Assembly: GCF_009741735.1 (NCBI RefSeq)
Contig: NZ_WHOH01000003.1
Span: forward strand, 1-64,000
Length of the DNA: 64,000 bases
Origin: Lentibacillus sp. JNUCC-1
GTDB taxonomy: Bacteria; Bacillota; Bacilli; Bacillales; Amphibacillaceae
Reading direction: 5' to 3'
The position numbers were made by a program, and so were the translations under genes. The stretch's first letter is position 1, and each line of letters opens with the position of its first letter. This document shows, in pieces, positions 35,629 to 45,475 of this stretch. The notes beneath the pieces are model-generated. The model searched no databases. It was not told the DNA's origin and worked only from the letters and a program-made list of their open reading frames with translations.

Positions 35629-35809
35629 ACCGCTCCGGGAAAATACTACGCTTTCCGTGGGCGCTGCTGAGCCTCGGGCCCACAGGACGTGGGTCATGAA
35701 GGCGTTGCGACAGGACGTCGCGAAATTAGCCTTCCATTCCCCAGTACCGCACTCCGGGGTCTCATCGAGGCTATTCCTCCCACAGGAGTCTCCGTATTTT
35801 CCCTCCGCT
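35629..35809. repeat. Palindromic intergenic repeat between T-box and proS
   Basis: Related to 53793-53918 (CTTTCCGTGGGCGCTGCTGAGCC, ACAGGAGTCTCCGTATTTTCC) but with about 60 bp of extra sequence inside. It separates the T-box terminator from the proS start by about 260 bp. Confidence 0.8.
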
Positions 35810-35873
35810 AATATGCTCTTAACACAACTTGTGCTAAGTTGATTTAATATAAGAATACAAAGAGGTGTTGTTG

Positions 35874-37313
35874 GTGAGTAAGAAGAATAAGCAGTTTGTT
35901 GAGAAGGTTACCGCGATGGAGGATGATTTTGCTCAGTGGTATACGGATGTTGTAAAGCAGGCAGAGCTCGTTGATTATGGCCCTGTGCGCGGAACGATGA
36001 TCATCAAGCCATACGGATTTGCCATTTGGGAGAATGTGCGTGATGAACTGGACCGTCAGTTTAAAGAAACGGGTCACTCCAATGTTTCTTTTCCTTTGTT
36101 TATCCCTGAAAGCATGCTTCAAAAGGAGAAAGATCATATAGAGGGATTTGCGCCTGAAGTAGCTTGGGTGACGCATGGCGGTGAAGAAGAGCTGGCGGAA
36201 CGGATTTGTGTGCGTCCGACGTCAGAGGTTTTGTTTGCCGAGTATTATGCTAAAAACATCAATTCTTATCGTGACCTGCCGAAGCTTTATAACCAGTGGA
36301 GCAACGTGGTTCGTTGGGAAAAAACGACGCGCCCGTTCCTGCGCTCACTTGAATTCCATTGGCAGGAAGGTCATACATGTCACGCGACTGGCGAGGAAGC
36401 GGAAGAGGAAACGCGCCGTATGCTCGATATATATGCCGATGTTTGTGAGAACTATCTTGCCATTCCGGTTATTAAAGGCCGTAAAACGGAGAGTGAGAAA
36501 TTTGCCGGGGCTGAGTACACGTTGACAATCGAAGCTTTGATGCATGATGGTCGCGCATTGCAATCAGGCACGTCCCACTACTTTGGAACAGGATTCGCCG
36601 AGGCGTTTGATATCCGTTTTCTTGATGAGAATGGCGAGCAGACCCCTGTTCATCAGACGTCATGGGGGATGTCAACACGGATCATGGGTGGCTTGATTAT
36701 GGTTCATGGGGACAATCGCGGGTTGGTGATCCCACCGCGTATTGCGCCGACTCAAGCGATGATTGTTCCGGTTGCTCAGCATAAAGAAGGGGTGCTTGAC
36801 AAGGCCTATGATCTGCGTGATCAGCTGCAAGAGGTCGCCCGTGTAGATATTGATGCGAGCGATAAAATGCCGGGCTGGAAATTTAATGAGTATGAAATGA
36901 AGGGCATGCCTGTCCGGATTGAGCTCGGACCAAAAGATATTGAAAAGGATCAAGTCGTATTGGTTCGCCGTGACACAGGGGAGAAAGAATTTGTTCCAAT
37001 GGATGAAGTGAAGAACCGCTTGACAGGTCTATTGGAAGAGATTCAGCAAAATCTGTACGATCAAGCTTTGGCGCACCGTGCTGAGAAGACATTTGTCGCA
37101 ACGACTTATGATGAATTCAAACAAACAATTGATGAAAAAGGCGGCTTTGTGAAGGCAATGTGGTGTGGCGACGAAGCTTGTGAAGATCAGATTAAAGAAG
37201 ACACAGGCGCCACCTCACGCTGCAAACCATTTGAAGAAGAAAAAGTAGCAGACACATGCATCTGCTGCGGTAAAAAAGCCCAAGACCTAGTGTACTGGGC
37301 CAAAGCCTACTAA
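35874..37313 (+). CDS. proS: Prolyl-tRNA synthetase, archaeal/eukaryotic type
   Basis: A 479-aa class II synthetase without the long editing insertion of bacterial ProRS, and with a C-terminal zinc-binding domain (WCGDEACED...[18 protein letters not shown]). Class II motif 2 is seen in the [21 protein letters not shown] stretch and motif 3 in [14 protein letters not shown]. Bacilli often carry this form as a T-box-controlled second ProRS tied to high proline demand. The GTG at 35874 has AGAGG 8 nt upstream; GTG/TTG codons just before it overlap that site. Confidence 0.93.
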   Translation: MSKKNKQFVEKVTAMEDDFAQWYTDVVKQAELVDYGPVRGTMIIKPYGFAIWENVRDELDRQFKETGHSNVSFPLFIPESMLQKEKDHIEGFAPEVAWVTHGGEEELAERICVRPTSEVLFAEYYAKNINSYRDLPKLYNQWSNVVRWEKTTRPFLRSLEFHWQEGHTCHATGEEAEEETRRMLDIYADVCENYLAIPVIKGRKTESEKFAGAEYTLTIEALMHDGRALQSGTSHYFGTGFAEAFDIRFLDENGEQTPVHQTSWGMSTRIMGGLIMVHGDNRGLVIPPRIAPTQAMIVPVAQHKEGVLDKAYDLRDQLQEVARVDIDASDKMPGWKFNEYEMKGMPVRIELGPKDIEKDQVVLVRRDTGEKEFVPMDEVKNRLTGLLEEIQQNLYDQALAHRAEKTFVATTYDEFKQTIDEKGGFVKAMWCGDEACEDQIKEDTGATSRCKPFEEEKVADTCICCGKKAQDLVYWAKAY

Positions 37314-37376
37314 CAACGGTGCCACAACCACAGTGGTGCCTGTCACTTCCCGGTTTTTGTCGAAAGGTGTCATAAG

Positions 37377-37408
37377 AAAAACGAGCGCTTTGTGAGCGCT
37401 CGTTTTTT
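37377..37408. terminator. Bidirectional terminator between proS and glutathione peroxidase
   Basis: AAAAACGAGCGCT and AGCGCTCGTTTTTT form a long stem with T-runs on both strands. Confidence 0.85.
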
Positions 37409-37880
37409 ATAATGCTTTTTCTACGTCGGCCTTGAGGTCTTCTGGTTTGGTCTTTGGTGCATAACGCTCTATGACATTGCCATCGCGGTTGACGAGAAAT
37501 TTTGTAAAGTTCCATTTAATTTGTTTGGTTAAAACGCCTTTTGCTTCGTTTGTCAGGTACTTAAATAGTGGGTCGGCATCAGCGCCATTAACGTTAACTT
37601 TACTGAACATCGGAAATGAGACGCCATAATTAAGTTGACAGAAGTCAGCAATTTCTTCATCTGAGCCAGGATCTTGATTGGCAAATTGGTTACAAGGAAA
37701 ACCTAGCACGGTGAACCCCTGGTCTTTATAGTCGTTATATAGCTGCTCCAAACCCTCGAATTGAGGGGTGAATCCACATTTACTTGCTGTATTGACAATT
37801 AACAAAACATCTCCCTTATAATCAGAGAGAGACTGCTCACTACCGTCCATTTTCTTAACAGAAAAATCATGAACATTCAT
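37407..37880 (-). CDS. Glutathione peroxidase-family thiol peroxidase
   Basis: A 157-aa peroxidase, probably thioredoxin-dependent as in other Gram-positives. Peroxidatic Cys35 is in [11 protein letters not shown], Cys63 in GFPCNQF, and the WNFTKFLV tetrad Trp/Asn is near residue 127. GGAGG lies 9 nt before the ATG at 37880; an upstream TTG frame overlaps that site. It is similar to BsaA. Convergent with proS. Confidence 0.9.
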   Translation of the reverse strand: MNVHDFSVKKMDGSEQSLSDYKGDVLLIVNTASKCGFTPQFEGLEQLYNDYKDQGFTVLGFPCNQFANQDPGSDEEIADFCQLNYGVSFPMFSKVNVNGADADPLFKYLTNEAKGVLTKQIKWNFTKFLVNRDGNVIERYAPKTKPEDLKADVEKAL

Positions 37881-37935
37881 TAAAATCAACCTCCTCTACC
37901 CAAAACTACTAAAAACCCCCTTCAAAGTCAAAACA

Positions 37936-38014
37936 GGTGCCTGTCACTTCCCGATTTCTGTCGAACATCATGATAACGACAGGTTTCGACATTTTTCGGG
38001 GAGTGACAGGCACC
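37936..38014. repeat. Palindromic GGTGCCTGTCAC element
   Basis: GGTGCCTGTCACTTCCCG and its complement enclose about 40 bp with inner arms TGTCGAA/TTTCGACA. Other members are a half copy at 37335-37362 and a full copy at 39095-39171. All are in gaps between genes. Confidence 0.85.
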
Positions 38015-38023
38015 TTATATGAA

Positions 38024-38995
38024 TTACTGTTTGACTTTATTTTCTTCTTCGATTACTTGGAGGCGCTGTTCAATTTCTTCAGCACTCAAGCCGTGTTCTT
38101 TAACATACATGTTGCGCGGGCTTACTCGGCATTCATGTGTGCAGCCGCGCATATATTTATGCTCGTTTTCTTCTGAGGATAGGATCTGTTTGTTACAGTC
38201 GGGATTGGCGCAGTTCACATAACGCTCACACGGTTGCCCGTCAAAGTAGTCTTTGCCGACAACGACGTGTTCTTTTTGGTTGATCGGCACGGATATTCGC
38301 TCGTCAAACACATAGCATTTACCGTCCCAAAGCTCTCCTTGAACTTCAGGATCTTTACCATATGTGACAATACCGCCGTTTAGCTGGGCTACATCTTCAA
38401 ACCCTGCTTTAATCATCCAGCCGGTAAACTTTTCACAACGGATGCCACCGGTACAATAGGTCAACACGCGTTTACCTTCTATCAGATCGCGGTTCTCCTC
38501 CACCCATTCAGGCAGGTCGCGAAATGTTTCAATGTCTGGCCGAATCGCACCCCTGAAATGCCCGAGGTCATATTCATAGTCATTTCGCGTATCGAGAATG
38601 ACCGTGTTCTCATCTTTCATAGCCTCATAAAATGCCTTTGGATCAAGATGCTCCCCTGTAATTTCCCGGGGATCGTGGTCGTCCTCAAGCCGTAATGTTA
38701 CCAGCTCAGAGCGCGCTCGACAATGCATCTTCTTAAACGCGTGTCCGTCATGCGGATCCACTTTAAATACAATGCCATCAAATGCAGGATCCTGTTCCAT
38801 AGCTGCCATATAGGCATTTGTCTGTTCAATCGTTCCTGAAACAGTCCCGTTAATGCCTTCTTGGGCAACGAGAATACGGCCCTTGAGCTCAAGTTCTTTA
38901 CAGAATTCGAGATGCTCAGCGGCAAATGTTTCCGGATCCTCGATGGTTGTATAATGATAATACAACAATACTTGATAATCTTTCTTTTCCTCCAT
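38024..38995 (-). CDS. trhO: tRNA uridine(34) hydroxylase TrhO (rhodanese family)
   Basis: A 323-aa protein of the YceA/YbfQ family: an N-terminal acylphosphatase-like domain ([28 protein letters not shown]), a rhodanese domain about residues 130-225 with the active-site loop [11 protein letters not shown], and a C-terminal cysteine-rich tail ([15 protein letters not shown]). Known members hydroxylate uridine 34 of tRNAs using oxygen. GGAGG-like site precedes the ATG. Its end is directly next to a palindromic repeat. Confidence 0.9.
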   Translation of the reverse strand: MEEKKDYQVLLYYHYTTIEDPETFAAEHLEFCKELELKGRILVAQEGINGTVSGTIEQTNAYMAAMEQDPAFDGIVFKVDPHDGHAFKKMHCRARSELVTLRLEDDHDPREITGEHLDPKAFYEAMKDENTVILDTRNDYEYDLGHFRGAIRPDIETFRDLPEWVEENRDLIEGKRVLTYCTGGIRCEKFTGWMIKAGFEDVAQLNGGIVTYGKDPEVQGELWDGKCYVFDERISVPINQKEHVVVGKDYFDGQPCERYVNCANPDCNKQILSSEENEHKYMRGCTHECRVSPRNMYVKEHGLSAEEIEQRLQVIEEENKVKQ

Positions 38996-39094
38996 GGTTC
39001 ATAACCACCTGTCCATCTATATTTGCAAGATATAAATGAAGGTGAACTTATAGTAAGATACATCTTGCACAAAAAACATTATAACAATTTCTGC

Positions 39095-39171
39095 GGTGCC
39101 TGTCACTCCCCGGAATTTGTCGAATTGTCCGAGCATTATCCTTCGACATAATTCGGGAAGTGACAGGCACC
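39095..39171. repeat. Palindromic GGTGCCTGTCAC element, second full copy
   Basis: GGTGCCTGTCACTCCCCG ... AGTGACAGGCACC with inner arms TTTGTCGAA/TTCGACATAA. It lies between trhO and the penicillin-acylase gene. Confidence 0.85.
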
Positions 39172-39188
39172 ATCAAGGCACCATCATT

Positions 39189-39198
39189 GTGATATAAT
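39189..39198 (+). promoter_or_regulatory. Extended -10 of the penicillin-acylase gene
   Basis: TGTGATATAAT-like sequence with TATAAT at 39193-39198, just after the palindromic repeat and 31 bp before the start codon. No clear -35. Confidence 0.45.
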
Positions 39199-39228
39199 GA
39201 TGGAAAATATTGAAAAAAGGGGAGGGGT

Positions 39229-41619
39229 ATGATGGAAGAGCGTGTAATTGGTGTGGAGCGAGAGCCTGTTAAGGGGCGGCGGTGGTTGAAGTGGCTATTG
39301 GTGATTTTGGGAGTTTTATTGGTTGTGATAGCGGGTGGTGTTATTTTTGGGAAGTCATACATAAATAAGTCCCTTCCGCAGCTTGAAGGAGAAATTCATC
39401 TCCCGGGGTTACAGGAAAATGTATCCGTTAACACAGATCCAAATGGCGTTCCTCATATACAAGCAGCCAATGACCATGATTTGTATATGGCTCAAGGCTA
39501 TGTGCAGGCTCAGAATCGCATATTTCAAATGGAATTGTCACGACGTCAGGCTTCGGGTACGTTAAGCGAAGTTGTCGGGGCAGATGCAATCGATCAGGAC
39601 AAATACTTCCGGACACTTGGTTTAAGAAGAGCTGCCGAGGCGTCCTATGATCTGTATTCGGAGGAAGCAAAAGCTGTTTTGAATGCGTTTGCAGATGGGG
39701 TGAATGCATACATTAAGGAAGCAACCGAGGCAAACACCTTGCCAGTTGAATTTACTCTAATGGGGATTGAACCGACGGAATGGACTGTGATTGACTCTCT
39801 AACCATTGGAAAATATATGGCGTTTGACCTTGGTGGACACTGGGAGCGCCAGGCGTTTAACTATTATGCTTTGCAGCATTTTCCGGAAGATAAAGCACTT
39901 GAATTATTCCCGCGTTATCCTGAGGAAAAGCCTACCATAATTGGTGATGGTGAGCTTGATATCGCTGCAAGCTTTGATAAGGCTGTCATCCCCCATGACT
40001 TCAACGGCAGTAACAATTGGGCCGTCAGTGGTGAAAAGACCAAAAGCGGGATGCCCCTTCTGGCAGACGATCCGCATCTCGGACTGGCTACCCCTTCTAT
40101 CTGGGTTCAAATGGTCCTAGAAACAGGTGACATGAAAGTAGACGGGGTTATTTTTGCTGGTATTCCAGGAATCATTTTAGGACACAACAATCATGTTGCC
40201 TGGGGTGTCACCAATGTTGGTCCCGATGTTCAGCAACTTTATATAGAAAAACAAAACCCGGACAACGCTGATGAATATTTGTTTGAAGATAAATGGGAAA
40301 AAGCTGAAATAATCGATGAACCCATCCACGTGAAAGATGGTGACACTATTGATTACGAGGTTGCGGAAACGCGACACGGACCAATTTTAAGTGAATTCAC
40401 CAAGAATAGCGGGAGAGGTGAAGTCATGTCACTCCGGTGGACGGCTCTTGATCCCACAACAGAACTTGAAGCTATCTTAGAAATTAACCGTGCGACAGAT
40501 TGGAATGAATTTGAAACAGGACTAGAAAAGTTCCTCTCCCCAGCGCAGAATTTTGTGTTTGCGGCAAAAGACGGAACGATTGCTTATAAAGCAAACGGTA
40601 ATATCCCGATTTACGAATCAGCCGACGATGCCCTCCTTCCACTGCCGGGATGGGAGGCTGACAAGGAATGGCAGGGGTTTATTCCATTCGATGAACTGCC
40701 CAGGGTGGTCAATCCCGAAAAAGGCTTTATCGCTACGGCAAATAACAAGATCGTCGGGGACGATTATCCTTACCATATCAGTAACGTCTGGGCCCAGCCG
40801 TATCGTTATGAGCGTATTGCTGAGGTGCTGGACTCAGGGGAAGATTTAACAGTGCAAGACATGCAAAACCTGCAGATGGATGCAACCAATCTGCAAGCGC
40901 GGGAATTTGTGCCATTGTTTGAACAAGAGTTAGTAGATGTTTCGTTGACGGATGAGGCCGAGCAAGCATTGAAGCAGTTAAAGAACTGGGATTTTGTTGA
41001 TGACAAAGATGAAGCAGCCCCCTTAATCTTTCATCATTGGTACAGTGAATTGGAAGATTTGATTTATGGCCAACAGATTCAGCAGACCATGATGGAAATG
41101 TTTAGTGTGAAAGGCCAAACGACGGACGAACTGCTAAGGACCGCTTTTAACGGGGGAAATTCAATTTGGATTGAAGAAGCAGGGGGGATTGAAGATATTC
41201 TACAGCGCTCCTTGGAAAAAACGGTCACAGATTTGGCAGATGATTATGGTAAGGATATAGAAGATTGGGTTTGGGGCGACTACCACCAGGTCCAGTTTAA
41301 ACATCCGCTCTCAGGTGTGAATCCAATCTTGGCTTACTTTTTCAATAATAAAAAACCGCTACCTGTAGACGGCAGCAGTGTGACCCCAATGGCAGCGGCT
41401 TATAAAAGCAAGACCGGCGAGGTAAATCATGGCGCATCATGGCGTTTCGTCATTGACACAGCAAACCTTGATACCGGCTATCATATCGTCGGCCCTGGTC
41501 AATTCGGTCATTTCCGAAGTGAGTGGTATGATGACCAAGTCGAGGACTGGGTTGAAGGACATTATCATGAAACCACATTTAACACACATGAGGGGAAAAA
41601 ACTTAAATTGGTCCCTTAA
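39229..41619 (+). CDS. Penicillin acylase family protein (membrane-anchored)
   Basis: A 796-aa Ntn-hydrolase precursor. A basic cytoplasmic start is followed by one membrane segment (about residues 20-42). The alpha-part has PNGVPHIQAANDHDLYMAQGY and AQNRIFQMEL; the predicted self-cleavage site precedes Ser261 in NGSNNWAVSG, the nucleophile of the beta-chain. Later HNNHVAWGVTN and GGNSIWIEEAGG fit the family. Members cleave penicillins, N-acyl-homoserine lactones or other amides; the substrate is unknown. ATG 39232 is an alternative start. AAGGGGAGG lies upstream. Confidence 0.87.
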   Translation: MMEERVIGVEREPVKGRRWLKWLLVILGVLLVVIAGGVIFGKSYINKSLPQLEGEIHLPGLQENVSVNTDPNGVPHIQAANDHDLYMAQGYVQAQNRIFQMELSRRQASGTLSEVVGADAIDQDKYFRTLGLRRAAEASYDLYSEEAKAVLNAFADGVNAYIKEATEANTLPVEFTLMGIEPTEWTVIDSLTIGKYMAFDLGGHWERQAFNYYALQHFPEDKALELFPRYPEEKPTIIGDGELDIAASFDKAVIPHDFNGSNNWAVSGEKTKSGMPLLADDPHLGLATPSIWVQMVLETGDMKVDGVIFAGIPGIILGHNNHVAWGVTNVGPDVQQLYIEKQNPDNADEYLFEDKWEKAEIIDEPIHVKDGDTIDYEVAETRHGPILSEFTKNSGRGEVMSLRWTALDPTTELEAILEINRATDWNEFETGLEKFLSPAQNFVFAAKDGTIAYKANGNIPIYESADDALLPLPGWEADKEWQGFIPFDELPRVVNPEKGFIATANNKIVGDDYPYHISNVWAQPYRYERIAEVLDSGEDLTVQDMQNLQMDATNLQAREFVPLFEQELVDVSLTDEAEQALKQLKNWDFVDDKDEAAPLIFHHWYSELEDLIYGQQIQQTMMEMFSVKGQTTDELLRTAFNGGNSIWIEEAGGIEDILQRSLEKTVTDLADDYGKDIEDWVWGDYHQVQFKHPLSGVNPILAYFFNNKKPLPVDGSSVTPMAAAYKSKTGEVNHGASWRFVIDTANLDTGYHIVGPGQFGHFRSEWYDDQVEDWVEGHYHETTFNTHEGKKLKLVP

Positions 41620-41627
41620 AAACATGA

Positions 41628-41664
41628 AAAACGAGGCACCCTGTTATACCAGGGCGCCTCGTTT
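41628..41664. terminator. Bidirectional terminator
   Basis: AACGAGGCACCCTG and CAGGGCGCCTCGTTT pair around a short loop between convergent genes. Confidence 0.8.
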
Positions 41665-41671
41665 GCTGTGA

Positions 41672-43557
41672 TTATAATTTCTTAAGTTCGTTAATCAATT
41701 CTTTTTCTCCATCCCAAAGATATGAATTTTCATCTGCATATGCGATCGCTTCATTTTTGTCTCCGGAACCGATTTTGTCAGGTGGCACAAGTGGTATTTT
41801 CTTGCGTCCAATTAAATATTCTTTTACATGCGGATTGAATGTGTTTGCTTCTTTGAGCAATGAGCGTGTTGTGTTGGTCATGCCTTTTGTAAAATATGAA
41901 ATGAGCACTTTGTTAAATAAAAATGCTGCGGAAGTTTCACTCTCATATTGTTTAAGAAGCTGTTTAGCCGCATCAAAACGTTCTCCTTCAATATATAAGG
42001 TCAGCAAGTCATATCTTACACCCTGATTGTCGTTCGGATTTAGCTCCAGCATTTCCTCGAATTCCTGAATGGCGCGCTCGGTATCGCCTAAAAGGTCGAT
42101 TACTTTTGCCAATGCTGCCTTGACACGCATGTAAGGCCTGGTTTCAATCATACTCCAGAAATGTCCTTTGTTTTCCTCGAAAAATTCGGGGCCAAGATCC
42201 TTTTTCCCGGCTTCAATGCCCTTTAAAAGCAACTCATACTGTTTAACAAGTGATGTCTGATCTTCTGCCATAAGGAAATAAGCATCTGGACTGTTGGGGT
42301 ACAACTTAAAAGCTTCCTCGATCAGCTTTTGGCGTTTTTCTCCGGAAGTTTGGGCGGCCTCATACAGCTTGTCCTGGGCCTTGTCCCGATCGGTATGTGA
42401 TTGAGCTACAATCTCATCCTGGTTTTGCAGAAGATGATTGAGAAACGCGTTAACTTCTTCCTCAGTTTCAAATTCCTGTTCACTCAACATCTGTTGAATG
42501 TTGTTCATCATCTGTTCCATTCCCATCCTGGGGTCTGCTGACTGCTGTTCATTATCCAGATCCATTTCGGATAATTCCTCACCAATGGCCTCATCAATTT
42601 TCCGTACGTTTTGGGAGATGGTCGAAGCAGAGGTGTCATATTCTTCTGCCAGCTCCTTCTGCGTCATTGGTGGTTCCAGGTCCTGAGTTAAATAATCTAG
42701 TGTCGCAGCGTATGGTCCCGCTTTTCTTATGAGAGGGTCTTTGAGTTCACAGTATTGATACCATAGAAAAGCGCCAAAGTTGATCGCTTCGTCACTTGCT
42801 GATTTAGTTCGCATGTGCTGTTCATAAAGCTGGAAAACAGCCAGGTGGACAGGATTGTCAAATGAGGCATCTGTACGTTCTTCTGACTCATCTACCAACA
42901 AGGCTTCTCCCAAAAACGCCGGAAAATCATGCACAAACTGGTTGTTGCGATGATAATCAACAGCCAAATCTGAGATATAGTGCAAATCCTCCGGAAACAT
43001 GAGAGGTGAAACAAAAAACTTATAGTAGTTTGTATAAGGGAATAAAAAACCAATTGCATACATATTATCTGTGAGTTCCGGTTCATATACCGTAAAGGAC
43101 TCATTTGATATGAGATCAACTGCTTGGACATAGTCGTCCTTCGCCTCAGATATTTTGTAAATACCCGGCTTCGTATGGCGCCATTGGTCGAACAAATCTC
43201 TAACACGAGGCAATTTGATTTTTGATTTTTGCTTCGTGGAAAAGGCCTCGAAAATGGTGTTTCCACCTTGGACAGATGGCGTACCATGCAAAATATGCCA
43301 CAAAGTAACCCCAGTGAAAACGCATCGATGGAAGCCTCGTCGACATCATGGATGGCTGGAAGATGCTGACTCACAACGCTATTTAACTCATCTTCATAAT
43401 TATGAAAGGCATAAGTAGCAAGCGCCGACTCCAAATTGTCCAGCTCTACATTGTAGCGCTCAGTATTAAAAGGTATAACATTAGAAGCACCACAGCATTT
43501 TTTATACTTTTTGCCGCTCCCACACGGACAAGGATCATTTCGATTAATTTTAGCCAT
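41672..43557 (-). pseudogene. SEC-C zinc motif/TPR protein, frameshifted
   Basis: The N-terminal SEC-C motif [19 protein letters not shown] (residues 5-23) binds zinc. The rest, in another frame from about 43303, is a 543-residue protein with TPR-like helices near the C terminus (RAIQEFEEMLELNPNDNQG) and an HTH-like segment QKELAEEYDTSASTISQNV. The frames meet at a T4 run on the minus strand (43317-43320). One added T gives [13 protein letters not shown] and rejoins them into about 628 aa. A sequencing error is likely. Function is unknown; SEC-C modules occur in SecA and in regulatory proteins. Confidence 0.8.
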
Positions 43558-43670
43558 CTTACCGCCACCTTTAAAAAGTGTATAGTATCATTATGTATAA
43601 TATCTCAGTATGATTCAAGCATTGTCCCGTTTATACGCTTAATTATAGGCGCGAAGGAAGAAAATTTCTT

Positions 43671-43970
43671 CCGAGCGCCGATATCCCAGCCCGAGCGCCG
43701 ATATCCCAGCCCGAGCGCCGATATCCCAGCCCGAGCGCCGATATCCCAGCCCGAGCGCCGATATCCCAGCCCGAGCGCCGATATCCCAGCCCGAGCGCCG
43801 ATATCCCAGCCCGAGCGCCGATATCCCAGCCCGAGCGCCGATATCCCAGCCCGAGCGCCGATATCCCAGCCCGAGCGCCGATATCCCAGCCCGAGCGCCG
43901 ATATCCCAGCCCGAGCGCCGATATCCCAGCCCGAGCGCCGATATCCCAGCCCGAGCGCCGATATCCCAGC
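43671..43970. repeat. Perfect 20-bp tandem repeat, 15 copies
   Basis: The unit CCGAGCGCCGATATCCCAGC is repeated 15 times without a single difference from 43671 to 43970. It contains the palindrome GATATC. Open reading frames across it on both strands are artefacts of the repeat, since 20 is not a multiple of three. The rest of 43558-44042 shows nothing else. Confidence 0.98.
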
Positions 43971-44042
43971 CCGCCTAGCATCATCCTCTTTTATCCATTA
44001 AAATCATCTTTTTCTTTTTTGTAAAAAAACTTCTTAAAATGC

Positions 44043-44071
44043 TTGCAATTGCCCCTGATTTAGAGTAAAGT
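44043..44071 (+). promoter_or_regulatory. Promoter of the cold-shock gene
   Basis: TTGCAA (44043-44048), 17-bp spacer, TAAAGT (44066-44071). It gives a leader of about 110 nt, as usual for cold-shock mRNAs. Confidence 0.7.
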
Positions 44072-44188
44072 AGTCCTTAGCAAAAGAAAATTGAAGTGCC
44101 GTAATACTTTACGATCTCTTATCAAGGTGAAGTTAAAGTATTCATGTTTCAATTACTTTGCAAGCTTTTGAATAAGGAGGTCGTAAAC

Positions 44189-44386
44189 ATGAATGGTAAA
44201 GTAAAATGGTTCAACGCAGAAAAAGGTTTTGGTTTCATCGAGCGTGAAGATGGTGACGATGTATTCGTACACTTCTCAGCTATCCAAGATGAAGGTTTCA
44301 AAACTCTTGAAGAAGGCCAGGATGTTGAATTCGAAATCGTCGAAGGCAACCGCGGTCCACAAGCTGCTAACGTTGTTAAACTATAA
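44189..44386 (+). CDS. Cold-shock protein (CspA family)
   Basis: A 65-aa OB-fold RNA/DNA-binding protein with RNP1 KGFGFIE and RNP2 VFVHFSAI, the usual size. It acts as an RNA chaperone. ATG 44189 has TAAGGAGG 9 nt upstream; a longer frame has no ribosome site. The long leader may regulate translation with temperature. A terminator follows at once. Confidence 0.95.
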   Translation: MNGKVKWFNAEKGFGFIEREDGDDVFVHFSAIQDEGFKTLEEGQDVEFEIVEGNRGPQAANVVKL

Positions 44387-44396
44387 TTTAACCTAT

Positions 44397-44436
44397 AAAA
44401 GCCTGTCTTCTGTTAATCGGAAGGCAGGCTTTTTCC
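44397..44436 (+). terminator. Terminator of the cold-shock gene
   Basis: AAAGCCTGTCTTC/GAAGGCAGGCTTTTT hairpin. Confidence 0.9.
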
Positions 44437-44469
44437 GTATAATCAGAAACTAAAAAGGAGACCAAAAGC

Positions 44470-45162
44470 ATGACAGCAAACTTCAACTGGCGCCACCAAA
44501 CAGAAAAGTCCTGGAATCAAATGGCCCCGTCCTGGCACGAGCGAAGCAAGCAGATGTGGGATCACGGAAGCAGAAAAGACATCATTCCGTTTATAAAAAA
44601 ACACTCCCAATCAGATGAAAAAATGCTCGATATCGGTGCAGGGGACGGTTATGGTTCATATAAATTGCATCAATCAGGCTACAAGGTAACAGGAATGGAC
44701 CTTTCATCTGAAATGGTGCGTCTGGCAACTCAATCACATGAAGATATCGCATTTCAGCAAGGGGATGTGAATGACTTGCCCTTTGAACCGGAAACGTTCG
44801 ATGCGATCATGTGCATCAACGTGCTTGAGTGGACGGAACAACCGCTGCACGCTCTGAATGAAATTGCACGAGTTTTAAAGTCAGAGGGACGCTTATTCGC
44901 CGGTATTCTCGGCCCGACAGCTGCCCCTCGGCGGCACAGTTATCCCAGGCTGGAAGGCCAATCGGTTATTTGTAATACAATGATGCCATGGGAGTTCCAG
45001 CAACTTGCCACAGAACATGGTTTTATGTATGAAAATGGTATGGGTGTGTTTAAAAAGGACGTGGATCAAAAAATGCAGAATGCGCTGCCGCTCGACCTCC
45101 AGCAGGCTCTGACCTTTATGTGGGTGTTTTCACTAAGAAAGCGAGGGAATAAATATGAATGA
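44470..45162 (+). CDS. Class I SAM-dependent methyltransferase
   Basis: A 230-aa protein with SAM motif I LDIGAGDGYGSYKL, an acidic-loop motif VTGMDLSSEM and motif NDLPFEPETFDAIMCINVLEW. UbiE/methylase-type fold; the acceptor is unknown. AAAAGGAG precedes the ATG. It overlaps the next gene by 8 nt. Confidence 0.87.
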   Translation: MTANFNWRHQTEKSWNQMAPSWHERSKQMWDHGSRKDIIPFIKKHSQSDEKMLDIGAGDGYGSYKLHQSGYKVTGMDLSSEMVRLATQSHEDIAFQQGDVNDLPFEPETFDAIMCINVLEWTEQPLHALNEIARVLKSEGRLFAGILGPTAAPRRHSYPRLEGQSVICNTMMPWEFQQLATEHGFMYENGMGVFKKDVDQKMQNALPLDLQQALTFMWVFSLRKRGNKYE

Positions 45163-45475
45163 TCAATCAAGGGAAAATCATATTATTGAAAACTATCAAA
45201 ACGACGAGAAGATGATGATTCTGATTTATGCCCAGTGGTGTATCAATAATGACCTCGATCCAGAGGCACTATACAAAGCGGCCTACCCGCACCAGCCTAA
45301 TAATAACGCTTTGACCGAGGCCCTTGAACTTACGATTCCCCGAAAAGAATCTGACCCTATTTCGAACGAGACCGTTATAGGCGCGCTTCAGCTTTTTGGT
45401 AATGACGATCTCGCATTCACCGTCCAGCAAAAAATCGATCAATTGAACAGTGAAAAACGATCACATCTCAAATAA
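45155..45475 (+). CDS. Uncharacterised small protein, 106 aa
   Basis: A hydrophilic, mostly helical protein with no membrane segment or recognised motif; QWCINNDLDPEALYKAAYPHQ is its most characteristic part. It is coupled to the methyltransferase by an 8-nt overlap. The 3' end overlaps the convergent dehydrogenase gene by 15 nt. Function unknown. Confidence 0.7.
   Translation: MNDQSRENHIIENYQNDEKMMILIYAQWCINNDLDPEALYKAAYPHQPNNNALTEALELTIPRKESDPISNETVIGALQLFGNDDLAFTVQQKIDQLNSEKRSHLK

Noticed and set aside
43402-44001. 199- and 113-codon frames with APISQPERRYPS or GYRRSGWDIGA repeats
   Set aside because: They cross the 20-bp tandem repeat, which is open in several frames on both strands; no start site or homologue-like features.
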